Below are positions 12,204 to 22,029 of a stretch of DNA of 64,000 bases, piece by piece. The stretch is taken from positions 8,990,252-9,054,251 of the forward strand of contig JASEVX010000005.1 in NCBI GenBank assembly GCA_031761405.1, written 5' to 3'. The translations under genes were made by a program, and so were the position numbers. A model generated the notes under the pieces. It saw only the letters and a list, made by a program, of their open reading frames with translations, made no database searches and was not told the DNA's origin. The stretch comes from Serripes groenlandicus (lineage: Eukaryota; Mollusca; Bivalvia; Cardiida; Cardiidae). Numbering within the stretch: the first letter of the stretch is position 1; each line of letters begins with the position of its first letter.

Positions 12204-12342
12204 ATGAACTTGCTGTTGGTTCTCGCACTCTTCGGTAGTCTTCTGTCCTTCACCGCTTCGCTGTCCCACGATGCAGTTAATATTGATCTAGAGAAGGTCA
12301 ATCGGCAATATGACTCGGCTTTAACAAACATCAATCAATATG
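12204..12342 (+). CDS. Secreted-peptide gene, exon 2: signal peptide and pro-region
   Basis: The exon opens at acceptor 'atttctag' (12142). The start codon at 12204 has an A at -3 (aacATGa). Residues 1-21, beginning MNLLLVLALFGSLL, form a hydrophobic signal peptide with a plausible cleavage after S-L-S. The next ~25 residues are polar and slightly acidic (HDAVNIDLEK, then a Tyr/Asn-rich stretch). It ends after 46 codons plus one base at a textbook donor, g|gtaagt. Codon composition is richer in G+C than the flanks. It would route the product into the secretory pathway. What the peptide does is unknown. The competing frame from 12340 runs across the donor into intron and a MITE fragment, so I reject that one. 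Confidence 0.65.
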
Positions 12343-12489
12343 GTAAGTCATTTGTGTTTTAACCACTTCCATCATAGCTCCGATTTAACATGTTCCCAAA
12401 TACAACAAAGTGCTAAGCAGACAACGTCGATAACATATTGGCAAAAACGTGAAAAATGTCCATACATAAAAGTTTATTTTTTAAATAGA

Positions 12490-12587
12490 GTTGAAAACAT
12501 TGTGGCAAAAGGAGAAATTGCCAAAGTGTTTTTAAAAGTCACTGCTGCACATGAGTCAGAATGCGTCTACAAGTGGGAAAGGTTTAA
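12490..12587. mobile_element. TTAA-type MITE fragment, family M3
   Basis: Contains 'gaaaacattgtggcaaaagg', 'gagaaattgcc' and the end phrase 'gtgggaaaggttta'. The left terminus is lost. It lies in intron 2 of the peptide gene. Confidence 0.6.
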
Positions 12588-13064
12588 TCGTTTGTGTTTA
12601 CGACTTCTTTTGTATGTCTGATTTAATGCGGCTGGGCTGAAGAAGATCTTTTCTTTTTAAAGTTTGAAGAACCCCCTCCCCCAGAAGTTTATGATTGTAT
12701 TAACTTTCTATTTACTGTATATATCTATAATTCATGTATATATATGTATGAAACATACAATGTAACATGTATTCTCTGATGACTTAAGGCCCATGGGTCC
12801 GGTGAACTATGACAAATAATTATTGTTAAATTATGAATGTATATGATGACTTGTTAACACATGTCACAATGATAAATAATTTACTTACTCAAACCGTAGT
12901 TAGCTATGAACCTAGCATACAAGGTTTGTCACGGTTTCAAATAAATCCCTGAAACGGAATATCATTCACTTTTTTGACATTTTTATGATGATACTCTTTT
13001 CGTGTTTGTATGAAATCTTCTCTTTTTTCATATTACATAACATGTATGCGAGTTAATTATACGT
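12588..13064. other. Intron 2 sequence, unassigned
   Basis: AT-rich, with a short run of tatata near 12718-12745. No feature recognised. Confidence 0.4.
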
Positions 13065-13325
13065 GAGCCGTTCCACGAGAAAACCTACAGAGGAAACTCT
13101 GCGTAAAGAATCGACCCGGATCAGCCTAAGCATGCCGCAAAGGCTTACTCGGAAAGAAACCTTTCGCCTCCTGTGGATTTTCTGTTTCAGGAATCATTAC
13201 TCTATACCTCTATCCCCCTGATACGGAATGTGTCATCCTGGATCAGTCTGCGCGGACTGCGAAGGCTGATCTGGGTCGATACAATACGCAGAGGCCTTAA
13301 TGTTAGTGTTCTCACGGAACGGCTC
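13065..13325. mobile_element. Foldback MITE, family M1 copy B
   Basis: Same termini as copy A ('gagccgttccacgagaaaac' to '...acggaacggctc'), with the internal 'cctcctgtggattttctgtt' typical of the family. The flanks acgt and atgt resemble a decayed 4-bp duplication. It sits 35 bp from an M2 copy. Confidence 0.85.
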
Positions 13326-13360
13326 ATGTACTCTATATTTGCGAATTAATCTTATGAAAT

Positions 13361-13607
13361 CGAGGGCTTGGCGTGAAACGGTTGTATCTAAAAACCTTTT
13401 TTGACAACCCTGGTTAAGGGGCAATTTCGACCCCTTTGTAAACAATGCAAATTTAGGTGCCATTGCTCAGAACGAGCAATGGTACCTAAATTTTCATTGT
13501 TTACCAAGAAAAAAAGATTTAGCGTTTATAAAGACATTATGGCGAGGTGATTAACCTTGGTAAAAAAATACCAATTTTAGTTACAACCGTTTCACGCCAA
13601 GCCCTCG
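13361..13607. mobile_element. Foldback MITE, family M2 copy 1
   Basis: The termini 'cgagggcttggcgtgaaacg' and its complement are nearly perfect inverted repeats. The middle carries the palindrome 'ccattgctcagaacgagcaatgg'-like. Flanked by an exact 4-bp duplication, aaat (13357-13360 and 13608-13611). Length 247 bp. The minus-strand frame at 13233-13463 is fortuitous. Confidence 0.9.
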
Positions 13608-13734
13608 AAATAAGGTGCGCAAGTATTACATGTTGTTACCTTTAGGACAGGATTACATATACATTTACGTTCTAATATAATTGAGAACTGAAGGAGGAGG
13701 GAATCTTATAATTGACTAAATTACATTTTCCGTA

Positions 13735-15255
13735 AAGAAAAAGAAATGGTCAAATATAAGTTAAGTACAACATCTATTTAAGGGTTAAAAGAGGACAGAA
13801 AAATAGATGGTCAAATATAATTTAGGTACAACATCAATTTAAAGGTAAAAGAGAACAGAAACATAGATGTGGAAATATAAGTTAGATACAACATCAAGTT
13901 ACGTGGGAAAAGAGAACAGAATAATAGATGGTCAAATATAAGTTAGGAACAACATCAATTTACGGGGACAAGAGAACAGAAAAATAGATGGTCAAATATA
14001 AGTTAGATACAACATCCATTTACGGGGAAAATAGAACAGAAAAATATATGGTCAAATATAATTTAGATACAACATCAATATATGGGGAAAAGAGAACAGA
14101 AAAATAGATGGTCAAATATAAGTTAGATACAACATCAATTTACGGGGAAAATAGAACAGAAAAATAGATGGTCAAATATAAGTTAGATACATGTACAACA
14201 TCAATATACCGACAAAAGAGAACAGAAAAATAGATGGTTAAATATAAGTTAGATACAACATCAATTTACGGGGAAAATAGAACAGAAAAATAGATGGTCA
14301 AATATAAGTTAGATACAACATCAATTTACGGGGAAAATAGAACAGAAAAATAGATGGTTAAATATAAGTTAGATACAACATCAATTTACGGGGAAAATAG
14401 AACAGAAAAATAGATGGTCAAATATAAGTTAGATACAACATCAATATATGGGGAAAAGAGAACAGAAAAATAGATGGTTAAATATAAGTTAGATACAACA
14501 TCAATTTACGGGGAAAATAGAACAGAAAAATAGATGGTCAAATATAAGTTAGATACAACATCAATATACCGGGAAAAGAGGACAGAAAAATATATGGTCT
14601 AATATAAGTTAGATACAACATCAATTTACGGGGAAAATAGAACAGAAAAATAGATGGTCAAATATAAGTTAGATACAACATCAATTTACGGGGAAAATAG
14701 AACAGAAAAATAGATGGTTAAATATAAGTTAGATACAACATCAATTTACGGGGAAAATAGAACAGAAAAATAGATGGTCAAATATAAGTTAGATACAACA
14801 TCAATATATGGGGAAAAGAGAACAGAAAAATAGATGGTTAAATATAAGTTAGATACAACATCAATTTACGGGGAAAATAGAACAGAAAAATAGATGGTCA
14901 AATATAAGTTAGATACAACATCAATATACCGGGAAAAGAGGACAGAAAAATATATGGTCTAATATAAGTTAGATACAACATCAATTTACGGGGAAAATAG
15001 AACAGAAAAATAGATGGTCAAATATAAGTTAGATATAACATCAATTTACGTGGGAAAAGCGAAAAGAAAAAATAGATGGTCAAATATAAGTTAGATACAA
15101 CATCAATTTACGAGGGGAAAGAGAACAGAAAAATAGCTGGTCTAATATAAGTTAGATACAAGATCAATTTACCGGGAAAAGAGAACAGAAAGTTAGATGT
15201 CTAATATAAGTTAGATACAAGATCAATTTACGGCCAAAGAGAACAGAAAATCGCA
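13735..15255. repeat. 60-bp minisatellite, ~25 units, in intron 2
   Basis: The unit begins like 'gaacagaaaaatagatggtc' and continues 'aaatataagttagatacaac' and 'atcaatttacggggaaaata'. The edges are degenerate. The interior shows a 6-unit higher-order repeat: as read here, 14281-14640 and 14641-15000 are identical over 360 bp, so the duplication must be recent. Confidence 0.96.
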
Positions 15256-15953
15256 CGTCTAGCAAAAGAATCAACCAAATGAAAAGTTAACTTTGAATTC
15301 TCAACTCTTTTGTTCAAACCACGAGGCTTTCATAACGATTCTTATCGTCACTTGCTCGAATTTATATATACAACTTTTGTAAAACATTTTAAATCATGGT
15401 ATTATGTGAACACCTGTGAGAGGTACCCAGGGGAAACAACCATGCAATAATCAAAATAATGTTTAACACAAGTAGCATTTCATTTAATATCGGTGGACAT
15501 GGTGCTTCTAAATTGTGCTCCTCTGCCTAGAATCGCATTCAAAGGGAATTTAAAACGTGATTGAAAAAAGGGAAATTAATTAAAGCATTCGTAATATTAT
15601 ATAAGGGAAACGTTTAGGCGAAGCACGGTTTTGAAATTTCGACTCTTTTGAGACAAGTGGACAGCCGCGACATTCAATACGTTCTGGGTTTATAAAATAA
15701 ATGTTGAGATAAGTTAACAAAAGCAACAATTATTCAATTCATGGACACATATACATTGCATACATAGCGTATACAACTCGGTCAATGATGTCTTAATGAA
15801 TGAGTCCTGCTTTACGAAAGTCAACCCTTAGTCACTGCGATTAGACTAGACATAGATTAATCTGGATAGTCTCTATCTAAAGTTGTCTAAAATAATAATA
15901 CGATATGGTGTGACAAACTGAACCACTTATCATTTAACACAATTCTATTTCAG
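15256..15953. other. Intron 2 sequence, unassigned
   Basis: AT-rich, no repeat or exon recognised. It ends at acceptor 'ttctatttcag', which opens exon 3 of the peptide gene. Confidence 0.4.
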
Positions 15954-16013
15954 GGGATGTTCACATCAGACAAAAACGATGGATAGGTTTTTTGGTAACG
16001 GCAATATTAAAAG
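15954..16013 (+). CDS. Secreted-peptide gene, exon 3: furin-like site and mature N-terminus
   Basis: A 60-bp exon between 'ctatttcag' and the donor g|gtaatt, with phase 1 at both ends. The encoded residues read GDVHIRQKR followed by WIGFLVTAILK. RQKR fits the R-X-K/R-R rule of furin-type convertases, so cleavage would leave a mature peptide starting with Trp. The next eleven residues are hydrophobic with a basic end, which could form an amphipathic or membrane-active helix; that last point is inference. Being symmetric, the exon could be skipped without shifting the frame. Confidence 0.6.
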
Positions 16014-16292
16014 GTAATTATCTCATCTCTGATGCCTCAGGTCGATTGAGGGTTATATACAAGTTATGTAAAAGATGTCGTTTCACGATTGTTGGCCCAA
16101 TACAAATTAGGTAAAAGAAACGCGAAAATGTAACTGATAGACCTACCACTCTTTTAATCCTGTTCTGATACGGACGGTACTAAACGCGTTATAGGCTAAC
16201 AGAAATTCATTAAGCAATATCTAGATTTCCTTCAATGTGTTCAAATATGGATCCAAATAATTCTTCAGATTATCCGAGTGTTATACGTACAT

Positions 16293-16538
16293 CGAGGGCT
16301 TGGCGTGAAACGTTTGAAACTAAAAACCTATTTTGAAAACCCTGGTTTAGGGGCAATTTTGACCCCTTTGTAAACAATGCTAATTTAGGTGCCATTGCTC
16401 AGAACGAGCAATGACACTTAAATTTCCATTGTTTACCAAGTAAAATGAGTTATCGCTTATAAAGACTTTATTGCAAGGTGATTAACCTTGGTAAAACAAT
16501 ACTAATTTAAGTTACAGCCGTTTCACGCCAAGCCCTCG
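16293..16538. mobile_element. Foldback MITE, family M2 copy 2
   Basis: Same termini and central palindrome as copy 1. Exact 4-bp flanking duplication, acat (16289-16292 and 16539-16542). It lies in intron 3 of the peptide gene. Confidence 0.9.
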
Positions 16539-16542
16539 ACAT

Positions 16543-16849
16543 GTTACTTTTTGTTGAAAGAGGGCTCTTTAAATACCATATGAAGTAAAGAGTAAATGCC
16601 TATTTTTTACACGTTTTAAGGTGCTAAGGTTCTGAGTCACGTGCAAAAGGTGAACAGTAGAGGGTTCCGGCAGACTGATGGAAGCACAGGCCATGACGAA
16701 GGTAACGCCATAATAATAGTTCGTACTAATGAAAACTGTAAATACAAATTTGTCAGATAAGCCATGTAATCTGAAATATGTGAACACTGTTTGTCAGATT
16801 GTCCTTGTTTATTTGTTTGAGTGTGTTTTCACGCCGTTTTCAACATAAT
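16543..16849. other. Intron 3 sequence, unassigned
   Basis: No clear feature. A 72-codon minus-strand frame here has no splice or family support. Confidence 0.35.
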
Positions 16850-17035
16850 TTAAGTTGTATCTGGACAACAGTTCACTTAATCATGACAAATTAGTAATGA
16901 CCAGTAGTAGGCTCGGGAATGTGCATTGTCCATGGGCACTACACCATGACCACCGCGACTGGAGATTTAACCCCAAATCCCGATTCAAAAGCCCCGACGC
17001 TAAACCGCTCAGCCCCAGCGGATTCATGAGTCCTA
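16850..17035 (-). mobile_element. tRNA-derived SINE with Leu/Ser-like head
   Basis: On the minus strand, 'gctgagcggtttagcgtc' matches a type II tRNA box A and 'ggggttaaatctcc' a box B. They are followed by the body phrase 'gcggtggtcatggtgtag'. The same head and body phrase recur on the minus strand at about 29420-29510. A tail is not clear. Confidence 0.55.
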
Positions 17036-17575
17036 TGTTTCTTTTTCTTTGAATTGTCAGTTACAAATTGGCGAACAGTAGAGCGCCAGATCAAACAGTG
17101 TGGATGTATATCCTTAAACATGTTGCAAAATGTGCTCCAGATAATCCAATATCAGCGCAAGTTTTACAAGTGTAGATTAAATTCTGAAAACGCATAAATG
17201 CTATAAGATCATAATTGATAATATCCGTCAGAATGTTCTTGAAACCTTTCGATACGTATATGTGAACAGAGCCGATGTATAGGATAATGTAGGCCAAGCA
17301 TTTCGACTGGATCGCTGATGTCAGGGTAGGGGGGCCAATAGTACTGGTTAATGACCTCGGAACGACGTTATATAACTTAAAAAAGTGTTGGAAGCGACTT
17401 TACAATAACCAGAAAAATGCCATACAGAATCATACTGCGCCGATTAGCAGCTTGGTTTTGGTTTATATATATATATGTCGCAAATACCTTAAAGATGTTT
17501 GTTGTAGACCACGGTTCATGTTTTCTTTCAAGACTGAAGGGTTTACAAGTAAAGTTGGTGATCGAACTTTTACAG
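17036..17575. other. Intron 3 sequence before exon 4a
   Basis: AT-rich, no repeat recognised. The frame open from 17452 continues in frame into exon 4a, so an acceptor upstream of 17576 (for example gaag ending at 17539) remains possible. Confidence 0.4.
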
Positions 17576-17673
17576 TCCGGGATAACAGCAGCAGCAGCGG
17601 CAAAGTAACTTTAGAAACTTTTAAAACTGACTGCAACTCTTCAAAAGTCTTCCCGATATTTGCATACAATTGA
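17576..17673 (+). CDS. Secreted-peptide gene, alternative last exon 4a
   Basis: Acceptor 'cgaacttttacag' has a good pyrimidine tract. In phase 1 from exon 3 it adds V-R-D-N, four Ser (agc repeats), G-K, then VTLETFKTDCNSS and a Phe/Tyr-containing end, stopping at TGA 17671-17673. An AATAAA signal stands 116 bp later, before exon 4b begins, as expected of an alternative terminal exon. It holds the only Cys of this isoform. Its start resembles exon 4b (V-x-D-N then a Ser run), so the two look like a duplicated pair. Alternatively it is a decayed copy no longer used. The donor-like 'gtaact' after GGC AAA would leave phase 0 and cannot join exon 4b in frame. Confidence 0.4.
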
Positions 17674-17788
17674 AAAGGATATCTCTTCAGATGTTAAAAA
17701 CACCCAACACTGGTGTGATGAACACAGTAAGGTGATCATTGTTTCAAAAACTACACATTGTAAAATAGCAAATGAGTCACCATCTATA

Positions 17789-17794
17789 AATAAA
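17789..17794 (+). terminator. Poly(A) signal for exon 4a
   Basis: AATAAA 116 bp after the exon 4a stop and 54 bp before exon 4b. By position only; AATAAA is common in AT-rich DNA. Confidence 0.35.
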
Positions 17795-17847
17795 GTATTA
17801 TTATTATTATTACTATTTAAGGACGTGGTGATACAATGTAGATACAG

Positions 17848-18011
17848 TTTTCGGTGACAACGACAAGGGTTCGAGTAGCAGCAGTGGTGGTGATGGTGGT
17901 TGGTTTTGGGGACGACGAAAACGCGCAGCCGCTGCGAACAGACGATATAAAATAATTTCAAACATCGGACCACAATGCATCATCATAATGCGAACACAGA
18001 TCCTGTTGTAA
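17848..18011 (+). CDS. Secreted-peptide gene, alternative last exon 4b
   Basis: Acceptor 'gtagatacag' has a weak pyrimidine tract. In phase 1 from exon 3 it encodes V-F-G-D-N-D-K-G, five Ser, then GGDGGWFWG, RRKR, AAAANRRYKIISN and a hydrophobic end, stopping at TAA 18009-18011. The stretch from 17868 to 17950 is clearly richer in G+C than its surroundings. G-RRKR is the classical layout for convertase cleavage followed by C-terminal amidation; if used, the product would run from the Trp after RQKR to a W-F-W amide. That is inference from motif. The overlapping minus-strand frame 17641-17973 (His- and Asn-rich) is its shadow. I recognise no homologue. Confidence 0.5.
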
Positions 18012-18073
18012 TATACAAGACTTCACGAATTGAAAAAAAATACCTAATTTTAAGTTTGCTTACTTAATCTTGT

Positions 18074-18079
18074 AATAAA
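18074..18079 (+). terminator. Poly(A) signal for exon 4b
   Basis: AATAAA 63 bp after the exon 4b stop, a usual spacing. By position only. Confidence 0.4.
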
Positions 18080-18378
18080 ACCAAGTCAAAATTTATCCGG
18101 TATTCGAAGTTCTTTTGTATCATATAAACTGATTGTTTCAATGGAAAACAGAAAAAACGTGTCAAAAGTTTGCATTGCTGAAAAAACAGTGATATCAGAA
18201 CGGGCCTCTAAATCGTAATATAGAATAAAGATAGCGACGCGAAAATAACACAATGAAGACAATATACAGGGTTCTGAATGTAATCATCTTTCAATAACAT
18301 GGTACAGGACTTCAGATATAATTTTATAACGATGTAGTTTCGAGTCAAAAATAAATGTTTTCGACGTACATCTTTATT
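18080..18378. other. Unassigned AT-rich DNA
   Basis: Nothing recognised between the peptide gene and the next MITE remnant. Confidence 0.4.
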
Positions 18379-18432
18379 GGAGCCGTCCTACGAGAAAACA
18401 AACATTGTGAACTCTACGTAAAGTATCGACTT
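18379..18432. mobile_element. Foldback MITE, family M1 copy C, truncated
   Basis: Only the left ~54 bp remain ('gagccgtcctacgagaaaac' through 'gtaaagtatcgac'). The rest is replaced by unrelated GC-richer DNA. Confidence 0.75.
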
Positions 18433-18900
18433 GATCTTGTATAACCCTAATCAGATGCATTTGCTTGATCAACTCAATAATTTGCAGACCGCACACGAAC
18501 TCTGCTCGAACATACACGGCTTCTACCCGATCAAACCCGACCGCCTCGATATTCAAGGATCAAGATCAAGGTCAAGGTCACATCGGGCACTTTTGCGGGT
18601 TTTTCATAACTGGCCGGGATTCCATCGAAGCAACATCGAAGCAGCATCAACATTCTGCTACAGGTCACCATGCCAAGTGGAAGAAAGGGGGTCGGGAAGG
18701 TCGAGTATAGGTCGAGTAGAAGTCGGGATGTGTGTCGGCAAGTCGTCTTGAAGTAGTATGGAAGGGTCTTGAGCTGATCTAGTATGGTCCACTAAAGGTT
18801 TTGTAGACCCCCGACCAAACACTTGGTCGAGCACGGTCGCGGAATTTGGACGTTCGGGGAGATCAAGTTAATCAGATCGGCAGTGAGAACGCCCCATTAC
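18433..18900. other. GC-richer unclassified segment, probable TE remnant
   Basis: Rich in 'gatcaaggtcaaggtca', 'gggaaggtcgagtata' and 'ggtcgagtagaagtcggg' phrases, with overlapping open frames on both strands (for example 18431-18751 plus, 106 codons). No domain is recognised. It breaks an M1 MITE, so it could be a later insertion or a deletion junction. Confidence 0.35.
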
Positions 18901-19466
18901 CTCATACATGTATTCAAAGTCGTATATGACATTATACATATATGAATGTAACTGGAAGTCGTTCATATATAAATGCTATTTGCAGTCGTGCATTACCTAT
19001 GTGTAAATCCATTTTTGAAGTCGAGCATCGCAAAGCCATATATATGCGCATCTGCTATGCATTTTCGAAATATCATTTACAGGGTCACAGGTTAACTCCT
19101 AGAGAAGCAACATCCGAAAGAGAACAGACACAATGCATTTATGTTATGTGCAGTAATAATTCTCAAAGGGAGAGTGTTGCAATAATGATACATAGGTCCT
19201 TCATTCGATTACCGTGGCAGCCAGTTTCAAACTTCCAGGAACACATCCCGATCGCCACAGGGAGCTACTCAGCTAAGAGAAAAGTAGATAGTTATACTAC
19301 AAATTAATACAACCACAGTATTTCAAAGTTTCAAGAAGCCCTAGCAGAAATTACCAAGTCCTACGTAGTGAATAAGATTCGTAAATCTGGTAAATATAGT
19401 CTCGAGTCTACACACATTTTAGTGCACCAGAATGTTATTGTATCAGAGCTTTAGATAAGGACAAAT
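18901..19466. other. Unassigned; loosely periodic at its start
   Basis: 18905-19040 has irregular repeats of 'agtcgt' spaced 25-40 bp. A 121-codon frame from 18942 has no recognisable family. Confidence 0.3.
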
Positions 19467-19727
19467 GAGCTGTCCCGCGAGAAAACCAACATTATGGCCT
19501 CTGCGTAATGTATCGACCCAGATCAGCCTGCGCAGTCCGCGTGGGCTAATCCGGGCCGATACATTCGGTCTCAGGGGGATAGAGGTATAGAGTAATGATT
19601 CCACAAACAGAAAATCCACAGGAGGCAATAAGTGTCTGTCCGGGTTTGCCTTCGCGGCATGCTTAGGCTGATCCGGGTCGATTCTCTACGCTGAGTCACT
19701 AATGTTGGTTTTCTCGCGGGACGGCTT
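19467..19727. mobile_element. Foldback MITE, family M1 copy D
   Basis: Full-length: 'gagctgtcccgcgagaaaac' to 'ggttttctcgcgggacggct'. It lies in the orientation opposite to copies A and B (the 'aggcaataagtgtctgtccgg' side is on the right). Confidence 0.88.
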
Positions 19728-20110
19728 ATTTTCTTAAATTGGATGTGTCATTCCAAACACTAACTAATTGGGTATAGATGATTTGCATAGGGCAAATGCA
19801 GAAACTATTTTCAATAACGTTGTAGACATGTTAAATCAAATGGGTATACATTTGAAAGGTCTCTGAGGGATAAGCACTGATAGAGTCTCAGCCATGGTTT
19901 TGAATAAATCAGGTGTGGACATCAGATTTAAAGAGTCTGTTCCATTTGACCTTGTCACACATTATGTTGCCCATACAGGCTGTGTTGTGTGTTATTTAAC
20001 CTGTCATTCAAGAATATGGCAACCCCTACCACACTACAGGCTAGCCCTGACCTCTCTCTGTAATTTGTTAAACCCCACACTAAACTATACTGAGGAGATA
20101 TAGAACGTAT
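19728..20110. other. Unassigned DNA
   Basis: No gene recognised. A 69-codon plus frame (19894-20103) lacks splice or domain support. Confidence 0.35.
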
Positions 20111-20345
20111 GTATGTAGATACAGTAGGCATGGTATGATTTCGGTCTGAGTTGGGTTCCGTTCAGTCCTTCCCCAGAGAGTACCGTGTGAATGGGCATAA
20201 TCTTTGTCAAGACATATTCTCCTGTCTCAATCTGGCCATTGAAACACAAATGGTTTTCCCGCTGTTTGAGAAGCAGCGGAGCGCCTGCTGGTCGTTCCTA
20301 TATCCACTGCGGATTTTTAAAAGGGTTCGGTAGGCAGCAAGACTA
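20111..20345. other. GC-richer segment, possible TE fragment
   Basis: 'tcccgctgtttgagaagcag' and 'cggagcgcctgctggtcgtt' stand out from the AT-rich flanks. Both strands are open (plus 20151-20333; one minus frame also reads through). I recognise no protein family, so direction and identity are unresolved. Confidence 0.3.
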
Positions 20346-21777
20346 CCTTGAGAAGTAGCACGTCTATCCAAACTTTAGATACTATTAAGGAAAAGGCGTG
20401 TTTTGAGTCCGTCTTAATAGTTAATTGTTTATCATCAGATAAATAGATCAGTCAACATCTAATTTCAACTGTTGCACAAGTTTTTGTTGTTTACATATAC
20501 ATGTACATTTAAATAAATGTAAAATATGGTAAGGTATGTTACTGTATCTCTCTCTACACACTTGTAAACGGAATAATCTGACAAGAATATGTTTTGGCTT
20601 AGATGTCTCAGAGATGGATCAATTATGTGCTGTCTGTGACTGGATGTTACAGTGTACTTATAATTATATAAAGATAGCTTAGAAACTCAAATAGATTTCA
20701 AACATAAACAATATAACTAGAACTGCTTTCAATTACACTTTCCCACACGCAACATGATTGTAGCAGGCGCTTCTGAAAATGCAAAATTTGGAATTCCCAC
20801 ACACATATTTAGTGTAAACATTGAATTGAGTTGGGAGCATTGTGAAAAATGAAAACATTTTCTAAATTGAAGTATTTTTCCCCTTTTCCATGGTGGTTTC
20901 AAACGTCTTTTACCGCAGAAGCGAGACCAATTGTCTGCGTGTTGGAAACAACAAAATCACATAGGTAATCCAAATTCAGGCAAAAGTTTAACCATCAACA
21001 TACCTCGTTGTGAAGAGTAATTAAATCCGTTAAGAAATTGCGAATGAACGCGAAATAAACCAACAATAAATCAACATGAATAGATGTACACGTTGACTAC
21101 ATTTTGTAATTGTCAATGACATTTTACACACTGTAACGTTGTAGTAAATATAAACTCATGTATTTGTCCGAGTAATTATTCCGTAAACCTACGAGACACT
21201 ATGTATACGACATACTCTTAGTAAATATAAACTCCACTAAACACTTAAGCTTACATATATATAATTGAATTAAGTACTTCTGTTTATATCATGCAATAAT
21301 TCATACCGCGGTATAGCAGACTACTAATTAGTACGTACTCTGCAGCACATAATGAAACATAATTCGAAAATGTGACGTTGGCCAAATGGAACGATAGTCT
21401 TATTTACATTACCTCTCATTTTTCATTCATGCAATTCAGCCGTTATTTTTTTATCAGGTCAATTCAACTCTATTTTATTCGGCAAGTCTGCATATAAGTG
21501 CCATTGGCCATTCACAAGTGTATACACGTAAAGAATATGGCTCATTAACGTAAACAAAAATCCCATTCGTTTAAATAATGTAAATATACAAATACAAAAA
21601 TCAATTATAATATGCAAGAGAAGTACTATTATGTTTAGGTAACCAAGAATTATAGTTAATGAATACATTAGCAAATGATCTTAGTTATTACTAAACACCA
21701 TCATATGTTAATTAATACAATATTCTCTATACTCAGCTTTTGAAATATAGTTTGCAATATTCATTTGAACTTTTTTA
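20346..21777. other. Unassigned AT-rich DNA
   Basis: 1.4 kb with stops in every frame and no repeat family seen. Confidence 0.45.
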
Positions 21778-21812
21778 TCTCTCTGTCTCTCTGTTTCTCT
21801 GTCTCTTTTTAC
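21778..21812. repeat. Imperfect (TCTC/TGTC)n microsatellite
   Basis: Pyrimidine-rich run of ctctctgtctctctgtttctc type. Confidence 0.7.
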
Positions 21813-22029
21813 TTATTTTCCTGTCGCAAACATCTCCTGCGTAGGCTTCTGTGTTACTCGGCACAATAGTTGTAACCTTATATTGTTGTTTTTTGCTATC
21901 ATTAATTGATCAATACTGTAATAAAGAAAACACTAATTGTCTGTTTGTTAAACGACCGAATATTTTTACATATATATAATATTTAGAAAGAAACTTATTA
22001 AGTTGAGTCGAGTAAAACATAATCATGTT

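Larger units (their letters stand above)
11238..18079 (+). other. Predicted spliced gene for a secreted peptide precursor
   Basis: Model: leader exon 11238-11275, exon 2 12143-12342 (start codon 12204), exon 3 15954-16013, then either last exon 4a 17576-17673 or last exon 4b 17848-18011. All coding junctions are phase 1, so exon 3 and either last exon join in frame. The products would be 98 or 120 residues. Both begin with an N-terminal signal peptide and contain an RQKR site typical of subtilisin-like prohormone convertases or furin. Precursors with this layout (signal, acidic pro-part, basic cleavage site, short mature peptide) are usual for neuropeptides and antimicrobial peptides. I recognise no family, and the function is unknown. 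Introns carry three foldback MITEs, a TTAA MITE, a SINE and a 60-bp minisatellite. The model rests on splice signals and frame only; RNA evidence would decide it. Confidence 0.6.

Noticed and set aside
12340..12621. 93-codon ORF downstream of the signal-peptide exon
   Set aside because: Starts across the gtaagt donor and continues into an M3 MITE fragment; the signal-peptide frame is different and better supported.
18431..18751. 106-codon ORF with SRSRSRS motif (SR-protein-like)
   Set aside because: The Arg/Ser run comes from a 'caagatcaaggtcaaggtca' simple repeat; no RRM or other domain.
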